Below, piece after piece: positions 1 to 6,403 of a stretch of 8,171 nucleotides of DNA; the stretch's first letter is position 1, and each line of letters opens with the position of its first letter. Position numbers and translations under genes: made by a program. The notes beneath the pieces were generated by a model that did not search any database, was not told the origin of the DNA, and saw nothing but the letters and a program-made list of their open reading frames with translations. The stretch is from Caldifarciminota bacterium (lineage in GTDB: Bacteria > Hydrothermota > Hydrothermia > B15-G9 > WFZT01), in assembly GCA_026991055.1 (NCBI GenBank), contig JALXCE010000059.1, forward strand, positions 1 through 8,171. The letters run 5' to 3'.

Positions 1-390
1 ACCGGCCTTAACGCACAGGTTAAGTCCCCAAAACAACTGGTTGCAGAGGTAAAGGGTAGCATAAACTGGGTAACACCACAGGAAGCCCATAAGATGATCC
101 AGACCATGCCGAACCTGGTGGTGATCGATGTGAGGGAGAGTGGAGAGTACCTCATCGGTCATCTACCTAAGGCAATTAGCATTCCACGTGGTCTTCTCGA
201 GTTCAGAATCGGATACGTCACCAAGGATCCCAACAGGCCCATACTTATCTACTGTCTAACAGGTGGAAGGGCAGCTCTTGCGGTAAAATCTCTTGAAAAA
301 ATGGGATACAAGAAGGTATACAACATGAAAGGTGGATATAAAGCCTGGAAGAAAGCTGGTCTGCCAATAAGTAGAAAACCGACCGGCTGA
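1..390 (+). CDS. Rhodanese-like sulfurtransferase (5' end outside window)
   Basis: A single rhodanese domain, expected to carry sulfane sulfur as a persulfide on its active-site cysteine. The frame is open from the first base, so the start and any signal peptide lie upstream; 129 residues are visible. The ATG at position 94 is internal, because the family-like segment INWVTPQEAHKM continues upstream of it. Visible landmarks are the IDVRE motif (visible residues 42-46), GHLPKAISIPRG (from about 53), and the six-residue active-site loop CLTGGR (Cys85 to Arg90, codon of Cys at 253-255), followed by the usual C-terminal NMKGGYKAWKKAGLP. The IPRGLLEF segment is typical of small rhodaneses that are often exported; export is inferred only. 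It lies 74 bases before a split YeeE/YedE transporter on the same strand. Such pairing is a known association, so a role in receiving or passing on imported sulfur is likely. The exact donor and acceptor cannot be told from the sequence. Confidence 0.92.
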   Translation, partial: TGLNAQVKSPKQLVAEVKGSINWVTPQEAHKMIQTMPNLVVIDVRESGEYLIGHLPKAISIPRGLLEFRIGYVTKDPNRPILIYCLTGGRAALAVKSLEKMGYKKVYNMKGGYKAWKKAGLPISRKPTG

Positions 391-396
391 ATTGAA

Positions 397-443
397 GTTT
401 GGAGGGGTGGCGGGCGCCTTCGGCGCCCGCCACCCCTCCAAAC
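397..443. repeat. Perfect 22-bp inverted repeat with 3-base loop
   Basis: Bases 397-418 pair without mismatch with 422-443, leaving the loop TTC. The stem is very G+C rich in its inner part (GGCGGGCGCC) and ends in GTTT/AAAC. It fills nearly all the gap between the rhodanese stop and the ribosome binding site of the next gene. No T run follows on either strand, so it is not a classic intrinsic terminator. It could be an mRNA-stability or processing hairpin, a partial terminator, or a REP-like palindromic repeat. Confidence 0.9.
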
Positions 444-450
444 CACGGAA

Positions 451-456
451 AGGAGG
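451..456 (+). promoter_or_regulatory. Shine-Dalgarno site AGGAGG fixing the start at 465
   Basis: AGGAGG lies 8 bases before ATG 465 and directly downstream of the hairpin. It decides the start of the next gene: the in-frame TTG at 399 would make translation run through the hairpin and gives a non-family, Pro/Ala-rich leader. Confidence 0.85.
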
Positions 457-464
457 TTATTCCT

Positions 465-980
465 ATGTTCGATGAAGAAAAAAATCTGAATCCTTACATC
501 GGAGGACTTTTGCTCGGCCTCGTCTTACTCGTTACTTTTGTCATTTTTGGCCGTGGTCTCGGCGCTTCCGGGGCCGTGGATAGATTCTCCGCATTTATTA
601 TTGGCATTTTTGCCCCAAACTGGATGAAAAACCATCCATACTGGCATAAATACTATGTCTATGGCCATACACCGCTTAATAACTTCCTCGTATTTCTCCT
701 GATCGGCGTTTTCTTTGGTGGGCTCGTTACAGCCTACTTCCAGGGTAAGCTAAAGATAAAGGTCCAGCACGGCCCGCGAATTACAAGGACTCAGAGGTAT
801 ATATGGGCATTTATTGGTGGAATGATTCTTGCCATCGCTACAAGGTTCTCCCGCGGCTGTACCAGCGGTCAAGCGCTCACGGGCGGAGCTGAGCTTGCTG
901 TCGGCAGCTGGATTTTCATGATTGCTTTTTTCATTTCGGGCCCCATTACAGCTCTCTTTATTAAAAAATTCTGGAGGTAG
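465..980 (+). CDS. YeeE/YedE-family sulfur transport protein, N-terminal half (PmpA-like)
   Basis: A 171-residue integral membrane protein of the YeeE/YedE family (PF04143), whose characterised members move thiosulfate or related sulfur species across the inner membrane. Hydrophobic segments lie at about 11-29, 73-92, 113-127 and 146-166. The family hallmark is the cysteine motif RGCTSGQALTGGA with Cys132; GRGLGASGA (29-37) is a second typical stretch. Full-length YeeE/TsuA proteins carry two such halves in one chain. Here the second half is a separate gene that starts 5 bases after this stop, so the two probably form one heteromeric transporter, as in PmpA/PmpB-type pairs. The start is ATG 465, chosen for its strong AGGAGG at 8 bases. 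The stop overlaps the ribosome binding site of the next gene, which suggests coupled translation. The substrate (thiosulfate, sulfide or polysulfide) is inferred from the family and the neighbouring rhodanese. Confidence 0.88.
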   Translation: MFDEEKNLNPYIGGLLLGLVLLVTFVIFGRGLGASGAVDRFSAFIIGIFAPNWMKNHPYWHKYYVYGHTPLNNFLVFLLIGVFFGGLVTAYFQGKLKIKVQHGPRITRTQRYIWAFIGGMILAIATRFSRGCTSGQALTGGAELAVGSWIFMIAFFISGPITALFIKKFWR

Positions 981-985
981 AAGAA

Positions 986-1567
986 ATGGCACCAATTCTA
1001 AAATTTTATCACGTCCCGTTTTTCTGGTATTTTCTTCTAACCCTCATAACCGGTTTCTTTTTCGGGATTGCCCTCGCAATTTCAGGATTCTACGACACTA
1101 AAAAACTCACCGGAGTGTTCTTTTTTGATGACATGGCCGTTCTCAAAGTCATGTTCTCATCTATTGTAGTCGCAAGTATCGGCCTCTATCTTCTTGTGGA
1201 CCTCGGGACACTTGATTTAACAAGGCTTTACATCCCCAAAACCTACTGGATTTCACAGCTTGTAGGGGGCTTGCTATTTGGTATCGGGTTTATGCTTTCC
1301 GGATACTGTCCGGGAACAAGCTTTGTATCCCTTGCCTATGGCAGTATAGATGCACTTTTCGTAATCCTTGGGATGATTTTTGGGATGTGGGTGTTTGGAT
1401 TTGGATACAAACTCTGGAAGGGGCTTTATCTGGCCGGCTATCTTGGGAGAATTACCCTTGATAGATTGTTTGGAATGAACCGATGGATCATCATCGGGGC
1501 TGTGTTTGTCATCGCAGTCTTCGCTTTTATCCAGATTGAAATTTTTGAGCAAAAGAAGAAATCCTGA
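986..1567 (+). CDS. YeeE/YedE-family sulfur transport protein, C-terminal half (PmpB-like)
   Basis: A 193-residue membrane protein of the same family as the gene before it. Hydrophobic segments lie at about 13-34, 55-72, 90-107, 119-141 and 167-183. The family cysteine motif is GFMLSGYCPGTS with Cys108, which corresponds to the second conserved cysteine of full-length YeeE/TsuA transporters. Start ATG 986 has GGAGG at 973-977, inside the end of the preceding gene and 8 bases away. The two halves are therefore made from one message and probably in equal amounts. The short tail FEQKKKS is basic, fitting a cytoplasmic C-terminus. With the rhodanese it forms a sulfur import and transfer cluster. 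Family assignment is firm; substrate and direction are inferred. Confidence 0.87.
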   Translation: MAPILKFYHVPFFWYFLLTLITGFFFGIALAISGFYDTKKLTGVFFFDDMAVLKVMFSSIVVASIGLYLLVDLGTLDLTRLYIPKTYWISQLVGGLLFGIGFMLSGYCPGTSFVSLAYGSIDALFVILGMIFGMWVFGFGYKLWKGLYLAGYLGRITLDRLFGMNRWIIIGAVFVIAVFAFIQIEIFEQKKKS

Positions 1568-1579
1568 TAGAAGAATGCA

Positions 1580-1605
1580 GGAGGGGCCCGCTGATGGGCC
1601 TCCCT
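1580..1605 (+). terminator. Possible terminator hairpin after the sulfur transport genes
   Basis: GGCCC (1585-1589) pairs with GGGCC (1596-1600) around a six-base loop, and the stem can extend through a G.T pair and one mismatch. It starts 13 bases after the last transporter stop. Only a weak T-rich stretch (TTAGACTTTC) follows, so efficient intrinsic termination here is uncertain. The hairpin at 1689-1721 may be the stronger stop. Confidence 0.4.
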
Positions 1606-1670
1606 TAGACTTTCAACAGGAACAAAAATCTGAATTTTACTGGGCAATGAGACATTGTTCGGAAATAGGT

Positions 1671-1741
1671 CCTTCTCCATTATCTTCTCCCCGCAGGTAT
1701 TTATGCGGGGGATGATTTTTTCGTTTAGAAACATTGAACAC
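1671..1741 (+). repeat. Dispersed gap repeat, copy 1
   Basis: One of three imperfect copies of a gap element. It has a pyrimidine-rich left part (CCTTCTCCATTATC), the core CCCCGCAGGTATTTATGCGGGG, a run of six T, then TTTAGAAACATTGAACACG, a decayed form of the palindrome seen in the other copies. A better match to the palindrome half, TTGTTCGGAAATA, sits at 1655-1667 just outside the left end. The element ends 43 bases before the start of the vWA gene and points the same way. Boundaries are by eye. Confidence 0.6.
1689..1721 (+). terminator. Intrinsic-terminator-like hairpin in repeat copy 1
   Basis: CCCCGCA (1689-1695) pairs with TGCGGGG (1704-1710) around an eight-base loop. GATGA and six T (1716-1721) follow. 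The form is that of a rho-independent terminator with a slightly displaced T run. It could end the sulfur cluster transcript or act as an attenuator in the leader of the vWA gene, depending on where the promoter lies. Confidence 0.5.
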
Positions 1742-1747
1742 GCGCGA

Positions 1748-1773
1748 TTAAATTTCCCTTGTAAAGGGTTTAA
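1748..1773 (+). promoter_or_regulatory. Leader hairpin that would hide the ribosome binding site
   Basis: CCCTT (1756-1760) pairs with AAGGG (1764-1768) around GTA. An outer TTAAA/TTTAA stem (1748-1752 with 1769-1773) can form across a three-base bulge. The only Shine-Dalgarno-like sequence before the vWA gene, AAAGGG at 1763-1768, is inside this stem and 16 bases from ATG 1785, which is too far for normal use. Confidence 0.35.
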
Positions 1774-1784
1774 ACTAATGCCCT

Positions 1785-3572
1785 ATGTGGGTTATTCTCC
1801 TTGCAGTTTCCATAATACTCAGTCTGTGGGTCTATAGAGGTGCATTTAAGCGAGCCTGGTATCTTGTGTTACTCCGTGCACTATCGCTATTCCTGCTACT
1901 TTTGGTAGCCATCTCCCCTATCTTTCATAGAAAAAAAGTCGTGCCCACAGAGGTTGATGTCCTCATAGATAAATCGGGAAGCATGGGCTACCCCGATAAG
2001 GCTAATTTTCTAAAAGCCACCCTGAAAGACCTTAAAAATTTCTCATACAGCGGAATTTCTCTGAGTTTTTTCAGTTTTGACACAACTTTTAATCGAGGTA
2101 TAAATTTGAACTTTGGGGGCAAAACAAACATTGGGCTTGCCATAGATTCGGCAAAATCAAGGTTTATTGTGCTCCTCTCAGATGGTTTGAATAATCGGGG
2201 AAGTTTTCCATCCATCAAAGGCAAGAAAGTATTAGCCTTTCCTCCACCAACCTCAAAGGCTCTCATAAAGGAATTTTCCTTCAAACCCGTGATCATCGAG
2301 GGTGTATCAGATACAATGAGGGTAACCCCCGCTGTCACCGGGAAAATCGAAATTTATGAAGGTGGCAAGGCTATTTATTCCGGGAAGGTGGTAAAAAATA
2401 AACCAGCCGAAATTATTTTAAATCTGAAAACCCCGGGATTTCATACCCTGCAGATGAAGATTAATGGGAAGATCGCCCGAAAATTTACCGTCAGGGTTAT
2501 CAAAAGGGGGAAACGTGTCCTGATTTACGCCTCACACCTTGATGTGAACATCAGATTTTTGAGGATGTATATCGAATACGCAGGGAACATTTCGCCAGAT
2601 TTTGTTGTAAAAACAAAAAAGGGTACGCGAGAATACAGGCCAGACGCGGTAATAGAGCTAAAAAGTTTTGAGCCCTCCGGGTACGATTTCTACATAATGA
2701 TCGACCCCTCAATTGACATGATCAAGCCCCTGGAACATGGGGGAAAGGGACTTGTAATCTTTACAAGGACTCCAGTGGTATTGTCCGAGCTACTTGGTGG
2801 TCAATACCTGCCTTCAAAAATGACCGGGGAACTTTATCCACACTGGAGGGACACCATACTTGCCCCGGTAAGCTACATTTGGGTTCTAAATCGCTATCCC
2901 CCTGGAGCGGAAACCCCGGTCTTTATTAAAGTTGCTAATAGAAACGTGCCACTTTTGTTTCTAAGCGGGCGCCTTGCCTTTCTCATGTCTGGGGATTTCT
3001 TCAAGGAAGCACTTTTTGACTTTAAAACCTTCTCAAGGATACTGGACCTCGTGTTCTCAAGGCTGATCCCCGAGGGTAGCTTCTTTGTTGAAATACCCTC
3101 GAGGCAGTTTGAAAAGGGAGAAAAAATTCCGGTGACAGCATATGCTTTTGATAAGTTTGGCAATGCCGTGGATACTCTATTTCCGTTTGTAAAAATCGGG
3201 GATAAAAAGTATCCAATGAATTACGTCGGAAATGGCAAGTATGTGACTTCGATAGCAGCAAAAGATACTGGAAAGGTTGAGGCAAGTGTAGTTTTTAAAG
3301 GTCCCGGGGGATTTGTTAAAGAAGAGAGGATAACCTTCAGAATTCGCTCACTCAGCGAGGAGAAACCCACACCAGAAGTTGACCTGGCATTTTTAAGATC
3401 AATTGGAGAAGTCGTGACGTCAAAGAAGGCACTTCACCAATTCCTGAAATCTATCAAACCCACCACTGTGAGGGAGAAAATCAATCTCAGGAACTACCTT
3501 GCCCTTATCCTGCTTGCATTTGCACTTCTCGGAGTTGAATGGTTCCTTCGAAGGTCAAACGGGGTTGTGTAG
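1785..3572 (+). CDS. Membrane-anchored von Willebrand factor A domain protein
   Basis: A 595-residue protein. Two hydrophobic helices at about 2-17 and 24-44 are followed by a compact vWA domain (about 54-155). Its metal-ion site is complete: DKSGSM gives Asp62, Ser64 and Ser66, with Thr114 in GGKTN and Asp133 in LLSDG. Residues about 243-420 (from KRVLIYASHLDVNIRFLR) resemble the glutamine-amidotransferase-like domain found in this class of vWA membrane proteins. No catalytic Cys is apparent, so it is likely non-enzymatic. Residues about 430-522 look beta-rich and Ig-like (FFVEIPSRQFEKGEKIPV). A helix at about 569-587 and a short RRSNGVV tail close the protein. The family is usually beside MoxR ATPases and DUF58 proteins; none is visible here. 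An in-frame TAA at 1776-1778 excludes a start upstream of ATG 1785, whose ribosome binding site is poor. The role is unknown; protein-protein contact through the metal site in the periplasm or cell envelope is inferred. Confidence 0.8.
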   Translation: MWVILLAVSIILSLWVYRGAFKRAWYLVLLRALSLFLLLLVAISPIFHRKKVVPTEVDVLIDKSGSMGYPDKANFLKATLKDLKNFSYSGISLSFFSFDTTFNRGINLNFGGKTNIGLAIDSAKSRFIVLLSDGLNNRGSFPSIKGKKVLAFPPPTSKALIKEFSFKPVIIEGVSDTMRVTPAVTGKIEIYEGGKAIYSGKVVKNKPAEIILNLKTPGFHTLQMKINGKIARKFTVRVIKRGKRVLIYASHLDVNIRFLRMYIEYAGNISPDFVVKTKKGTREYRPDAVIELKSFEPSGYDFYIMIDPSIDMIKPLEHGGKGLVIFTRTPVVLSELLGGQYLPSKMTGELYPHWRDTILAPVSYIWVLNRYPPGAETPVFIKVANRNVPLLFLSGRLAFLMSGDFFKEALFDFKTFSRILDLVFSRLIPEGSFFVEIPSRQFEKGEKIPVTAYAFDKFGNAVDTLFPFVKIGDKKYPMNYVGNGKYVTSIAAKDTGKVEASVVFKGPGGFVKEERITFRIRSLSEEKPTPEVDLAFLRSIGEVVTSKKALHQFLKSIKPTTVREKINLRNYLALILLAFALLGVEWFLRRSNGVV

Positions 3573-3741
3573 TGCCAATATTGACAGAGAATCATCCAAA
3601 TATCTCCCTGATATGGTCCCAATTCTCATATCTCTTTTAGTTTTGAGTGGAGCTACTTATACAACCATGTGGTGAATAAAGAGATTTATAATGGATAAAT
3701 CTAAAATATTGTTGGCAATTCATCCATTTCACCCCGGCCCT

Positions 3742-3760
3742 CCCTTCCCTTGGGGAAGGG
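3742..3760. terminator. 8-bp hairpin between convergent genes
   Basis: CCCTTCCC (3742-3749) pairs perfectly with GGGAAGGG (3753-3760) around TTG. It lies between two converging genes, where a two-way stop is expected. No T run follows directly on either strand, so a terminator role is tentative. It may instead be part of a dispersed palindromic element. Confidence 0.35.
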
Positions 3761-3771
3761 CTACAGTACAT

Positions 3772-3797
3772 GGCTTTCCGCTTAAAATCATGGAAAA
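3772..3797 (+). repeat. Weak dispersed repeat with CTTTCCGCT core, copy A
   Basis: GGCTTTCCGCTTAAAATC followed by ATGGAAAA resembles 6404-6430 and, reversed, 5744-5771. TTTCC can pair with GGAAA in this copy. Similarity is limited to about 25 bases, so this is a tentative family. Confidence 0.3.
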
Positions 3798-3850
3798 TAT
3801 AGGGAGGGTGGCTTTTTATACATATCTAATGTCTGATCTCTGTATCGCGA

Positions 3851-5506
3851 TTATGCACTCGTGCCTGGTTCAATTGAAATTTTTCTATCGCAGAAGGGAA
3901 GCACTTTTTCATCATGTGTCGTAACAATAACGGTTTTCCCTTTCAAAATCTTCTTAAGATTCTCTAAAATTTTGAGTGCATTTTCTCTATCAACAAATGC
4001 TGTGGGCTCATCCATCATGATAATCGGTGTATCCCTCAATATGCCGCGTAATAGTGCAAGACGTTTCTTTTCCCCACCTGATAGCCCGGAATTTTTAAGC
4101 AATATCTTTCTGTCCTTTGATATCTTTCTCAGCAGCTCGCTCATGCCCAATTCATCTGCTATTTTTTCAATCTCCTCCCATGAAACTTCCCTTCCCAATG
4201 TAAGATTTTCATAGACACTCATATCCCCAAAGAACTGCGGTTCTTGCTCGATTATGCTTATCAGGCTCAAAACTTCACCTACACTCATTTTATTTATATC
4301 TCTACCAAAAATGAAAACCCTACCATCTGGCACGGGAAAGTGTTTTAAAAGAATATTCAGAAGGGTACTCTTCCCCATGCCACTTTCTCCCAGAATACAT
4401 GCCCATTCCCCATTCTTTATTTCCAGATTGAGATTCCTTATGACGGGTTTCCCCTCCTCATGCCCAAATGTCAGGTCTTTTATTCTTATGGCGTGTTCAC
4501 CGTTGCGATGGTTTGAAGATGGTAGCTCATCCACTTTGTAAGTTTCTTCCCGATTTAAAATTTCATGAATTCTCGAAAGTGAGACCTTCGCTGGTTCAAT
4601 TGATGTGCTGAACGAGAGGATATACTGGAGCGGAGCCTTTACATAGTTGACATACATCATGAATGCGATAACAGAGCCTGCTGTAAATTTTCCATGAAGA
4701 ATCAGAACTGCACCAAGAACAATAATGAAAAGCTGGACACTGATTGAGACGAGATAATTCAAAAATTTGCTGTAAAGGAAATTGAAAAGGAAAAGTTTCA
4801 TGTAGCTCTTCACGTAGATGTCGTAAAGAGTTTTAAATTTCTCAAGGATTTTGCCCACTATCCCGAAGTTCCTCACGATGTAAGTATTAGATATGCTCTC
4901 GTCTAAAAAGCCGATAACACGCTGATAGTCTTCTTGTCTCTTCCCGGTGAGGGCTGGTGCCCTTTTCTGGTATAAGGACATCATCCCGATATAAATCGGT
5001 AATGGAATAATGCTGACAATTGTAAGAAGTGCCGACATTTTTAGCATGAAATACAGGGCACCCAACCCCATGAGTGTCTGAGCGATTAAGTCAAGATATG
5101 TGTCAATTATGAGCGGGTCTATTTTTTCGACATCGTCAATGATTCTCTGGAGATAAGAGCCAGAAGATCGGGAAATCACTTCTTTATATGGGATAATGTG
5201 AAGTTTTCTTAAGAGGTCTACTCTTAACCTCTTCTTCACCTCAACCTTTATTCGCTCAAGCCCATACGTGTAAATGTACATGATGAGCATATCCAGAAAC
5301 CATAAAGCTGCGAATATAGTGACATTGAATTTCAATCCCGGTATATCTTTAGCCTCGGCAAGGTCCACAATCACTTTCAGCAGGTAAGGAAAAACTACAT
5401 TTATGAATGTTGATACCAGTGCTGAAATTACAACTGCGAAAAGGATGAGTTTGTGCCCGGGCAAGATATATTGTAAGTAGAACCTTTTGATTGTTTTGCT
5501 ATTCAT
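3851..5506 (-). CDS. ABC exporter, fused membrane and ATPase domains (half-transporter)
   Basis: A 551-residue type I ABC exporter half, expected to work as a dimer in the inner membrane. The membrane domain covers about 1-315, with hydrophobic helices near 20-42, 62-80, 138-155, 158-178, 252-272 and 275-290. The ATPase domain covers about 338-545. It has Walker A GESGMGKST (373-381), Q-loop Gln421, signature LSGGE (475-479), Walker B IIMMDE (495-500) with catalytic Glu500, D-loop FVD, and switch His531 in TTHDE, so it should be active. The usual A-loop Tyr before Walker A is His349 (LTFGH). The start ATG at 5504-5506 has GAGGG 8 bases upstream; AGGAG also occurs but only 2 bases away. Related halves export lipids, drugs or peptides, and nothing here shows which. 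No partner half is adjacent, so a homodimer is likeliest. A copy of the gap repeat lies upstream in the same orientation. Confidence 0.9.
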   Translation of the reverse strand: MNSKTIKRFYLQYILPGHKLILFAVVISALVSTFINVVFPYLLKVIVDLAEAKDIPGLKFNVTIFAALWFLDMLIMYIYTYGLERIKVEVKKRLRVDLLRKLHIIPYKEVISRSSGSYLQRIIDDVEKIDPLIIDTYLDLIAQTLMGLGALYFMLKMSALLTIVSIIPLPIYIGMMSLYQKRAPALTGKRQEDYQRVIGFLDESISNTYIVRNFGIVGKILEKFKTLYDIYVKSYMKLFLFNFLYSKFLNYLVSISVQLFIIVLGAVLILHGKFTAGSVIAFMMYVNYVKAPLQYILSFSTSIEPAKVSLSRIHEILNREETYKVDELPSSNHRNGEHAIRIKDLTFGHEEGKPVIRNLNLEIKNGEWACILGESGMGKSTLLNILLKHFPVPDGRVFIFGRDINKMSVGEVLSLISIIEQEPQFFGDMSVYENLTLGREVSWEEIEKIADELGMSELLRKISKDRKILLKNSGLSGGEKKRLALLRGILRDTPIIMMDEPTAFVDRENALKILENLKKILKGKTVIVTTHDEKVLPFCDRKISIEPGTSA

Positions 5507-5591
5507 TTCTCCTACCCTCGCGTTTTAAAAAAACAGAACCCACTAATAAGGTTTATTTTAAATGAAAAGGGAAAAAATTGGAAAGAGGAGG

Positions 5592-5672
5592 TGAGTTTGT
5601 TCGAATATTTCCGAACAAAATACTCCTTCCCCCCGCATAAATACGCGCGAGAGGATAAGAGGAGAGGGGCTA
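5592..5672 (-). repeat. Dispersed gap repeat, copy 2
   Basis: Read on the minus strand it runs GCCCCTCTCCTCTTATCC, then GCGTATTTATGCGGGG (core at 5631-5638), a T-rich stretch, and a 22-base near-perfect palindrome at 5597-5618 made of TTGTTCG and its complement around GAAATATT. It lines up with copies 1 and 3 over its length. The core hairpin is partly decayed (CTCTCGCGCG in place of CTCCCCGCA). It ends about 85 bases before the ABC exporter start and points the same way as that gene. Confidence 0.65.
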
Positions 5673-5743
5673 CATTTTTCACTTTGTATAAAATGAACAA
5701 TCAGACTTACTTGCTCACCCAGAGACAAAATGTCTTTATCTCA

Positions 5744-5771
5744 ATTTTTAATTTTCAAGCGGAATGCCCAT
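5744..5771 (-). repeat. Weak dispersed repeat with TTCCGCT core, copy C
   Basis: On the minus strand, GGGCATTCCGCTTGAAAA resembles the copies at 3772-3797 and 6404-6430. Similarity beyond the TTCCGCTT core is slight. It is listed only because all three copies lie in gene gaps. Confidence 0.2.
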
Positions 5772-5951
5772 TTCTCCCACTTGCAAAGGGGGAAAGAAAA
5801 TCGGGTATAGTTGTTTCTCAAATGTAGTAAATGAATTTTCGAGCAGGTTTAGAGAGACTTCAGATGGTTTTATTCAAAGTTGAGGTCTGTTTAAAGGGAA
5901 CAAACCAGGTAAAGAATTTTCAACCAGAGCACTTGTCAACCATTCTGGCTC

Positions 5952-6299
5952 TCAATATTCTGTGTATTTCTTTGAGCTGCCACGGACTTTTTCAGCCGGG
6001 TACTTCTCCTCGTTCTTCTCGATTTTCCTGAATGCGGCCTCGAAGAGGTCAATTCCAAGTTTATCGGCGAGCATCGTCAGGTATAGAAATACATCTGCCA
6101 TTTCCTCGGCAATATCGCTCTTTTTCTCATCTGGTAGATTACGGCTCTCATCCTCTGAAATCCACTGGAAATGCTCAAGGAGTTCTCCAACCTCTACGGC
6201 AATGGATATCGCAAGATTTTTGGGTGAGTGATACTTTTCCCAGTCTCTCTCTTCGGCAAATTTCCTCAGCTTTTCCTTAAGTCTTTCCCATTTTTCCAT
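5952..6299 (-). CDS. MazG-type nucleotide pyrophosphohydrolase
   Basis: A 115-residue all-alpha protein of the MazG / RS21-C6 (DCTPP1-like) family. These enzymes hydrolyse nucleoside triphosphates to monophosphate and pyrophosphate and clear damaged or excess nucleotides. The metal-binding pattern is complete: Glu36 and Glu39 in VEVGELLEHFQW, and Glu66 and Asp69 in EEMADVFLYL. The N-terminal ERDWEKYHSPKNLA and the tail SSKKYTEY are typical of the small single-domain group, which act as dimers or tetramers in the cytoplasm. The frame stays open upstream to 6452, but that 51-residue leader (rich in Pro, His and Arg) does not look like the family. ATG 6297-6299 gives the normal length. No Shine-Dalgarno precedes it; a TATAAT lies just upstream instead. 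Preferred nucleotide is unknown. It stands alone, divergent from the ABC-2 operon. Confidence 0.88.
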   Translation of the reverse strand: MEKWERLKEKLRKFAEERDWEKYHSPKNLAISIAVEVGELLEHFQWISEDESRNLPDEKKSDIAEEMADVFLYLTMLADKLGIDLFEAAFRKIEKNEEKYPAEKVRGSSKKYTEY

Positions 6300-6305
6300 A
6301 AACTT

Positions 6306-6311
6306 ATTATA
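6306..6311 (-). promoter_or_regulatory. TATAAT -10 box close to the MazG start
   Basis: A consensus TATAAT on the minus strand ends 6 bases before ATG 6299. Transcription would begin at or next to the A of the start codon, giving a leaderless mRNA, which fits the lack of a ribosome binding site. No good -35 is seen 16-18 bases upstream. Confidence 0.4.
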
Positions 6312-6403
6312 AAGCCCTAAAACTCCCACTGGCTCAGCGAAGTCTTCTCTGACTTTTTGTGTTAACGTTAATCTCGGCTCTGACCGGGTGTGATGCGGAT
6401 AAG

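Larger units (their letters stand above)
3573..3850. other. Non-coding gap between convergent genes
   Basis: No supported gene lies in this 278-base gap between the ends of the vWA gene (+) and the ABC exporter (-). It holds an 8-bp hairpin (3742-3760), a copy of the CTTTCCGCT repeat (3772-3797) and, on the + strand, AGGGAGGGTGGC followed by five T (to 3817). AGGGAGGG at 3801-3808 can pair with CCCTCCCT at 3738-3745, enclosing the smaller hairpin. This may end transcription of the vWA gene. A loose inverted pair, TGCCAATATT near 3573 and AATATTGTTGGCA at 3705-3717, is also present. Confidence 0.6.
5507..5951. other. Non-coding gap upstream of ABC exporter and downstream of MazG
   Basis: This 445-base gap has no supported gene. 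It contains repeat copy 2 (5592-5672), a short hairpin AGACA/TGTCT (5723-5735), a possible weak repeat copy (5744-5771), and GGTCTGT/ACAAACC (5884-5890 with 5900-5906, one G.T pair), which may be a weak terminator for the MazG gene on the minus strand although no T run follows. The exporter leader on the minus strand is A+T rich near 5525-5580 and probably holds its promoter; no clear -35/-10 pair stands out. Confidence 0.6.

Noticed and set aside
399..464. In-frame TTG start giving a 22-residue N-terminal extension on the first YeeE/YedE gene
   Set aside because: It would translate the perfect hairpin, yields a non-family sequence, and has no ribosome binding site, while ATG 465 has AGGAGG at 8 bases.
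1506..1715. Open frame of 69 codons (+) whose end (RRYLCGG) resembles that of the minus-strand frame at 5512-5700 (RAYLCGG)
   Set aside because: The shared peptide is explained by the DNA repeat (GTATTTATGCGGGG) read in one frame; the rest has no similarity and overlaps the transporter gene.
3573..3717. Possible miniature transposon with TGCCAATATT...AATATTGTTGGCA ends
   Set aside because: The ends match imperfectly, no target-site duplication is visible, and there is no second copy in the window.
3691..3924. Open frame of 77 codons (+)
   Set aside because: It overlaps the 3' end of the ABC exporter on the other strand and the gap repeats, with no ribosome binding site.
5591..5827. Open frame of 78 codons (+) after a good AGAGGAGG sequence
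   Set aside because: It runs through repeat copy 2 and A+T-rich gap sequence, resembles no family I know, and the strong Shine-Dalgarno overlaps the GTG itself.
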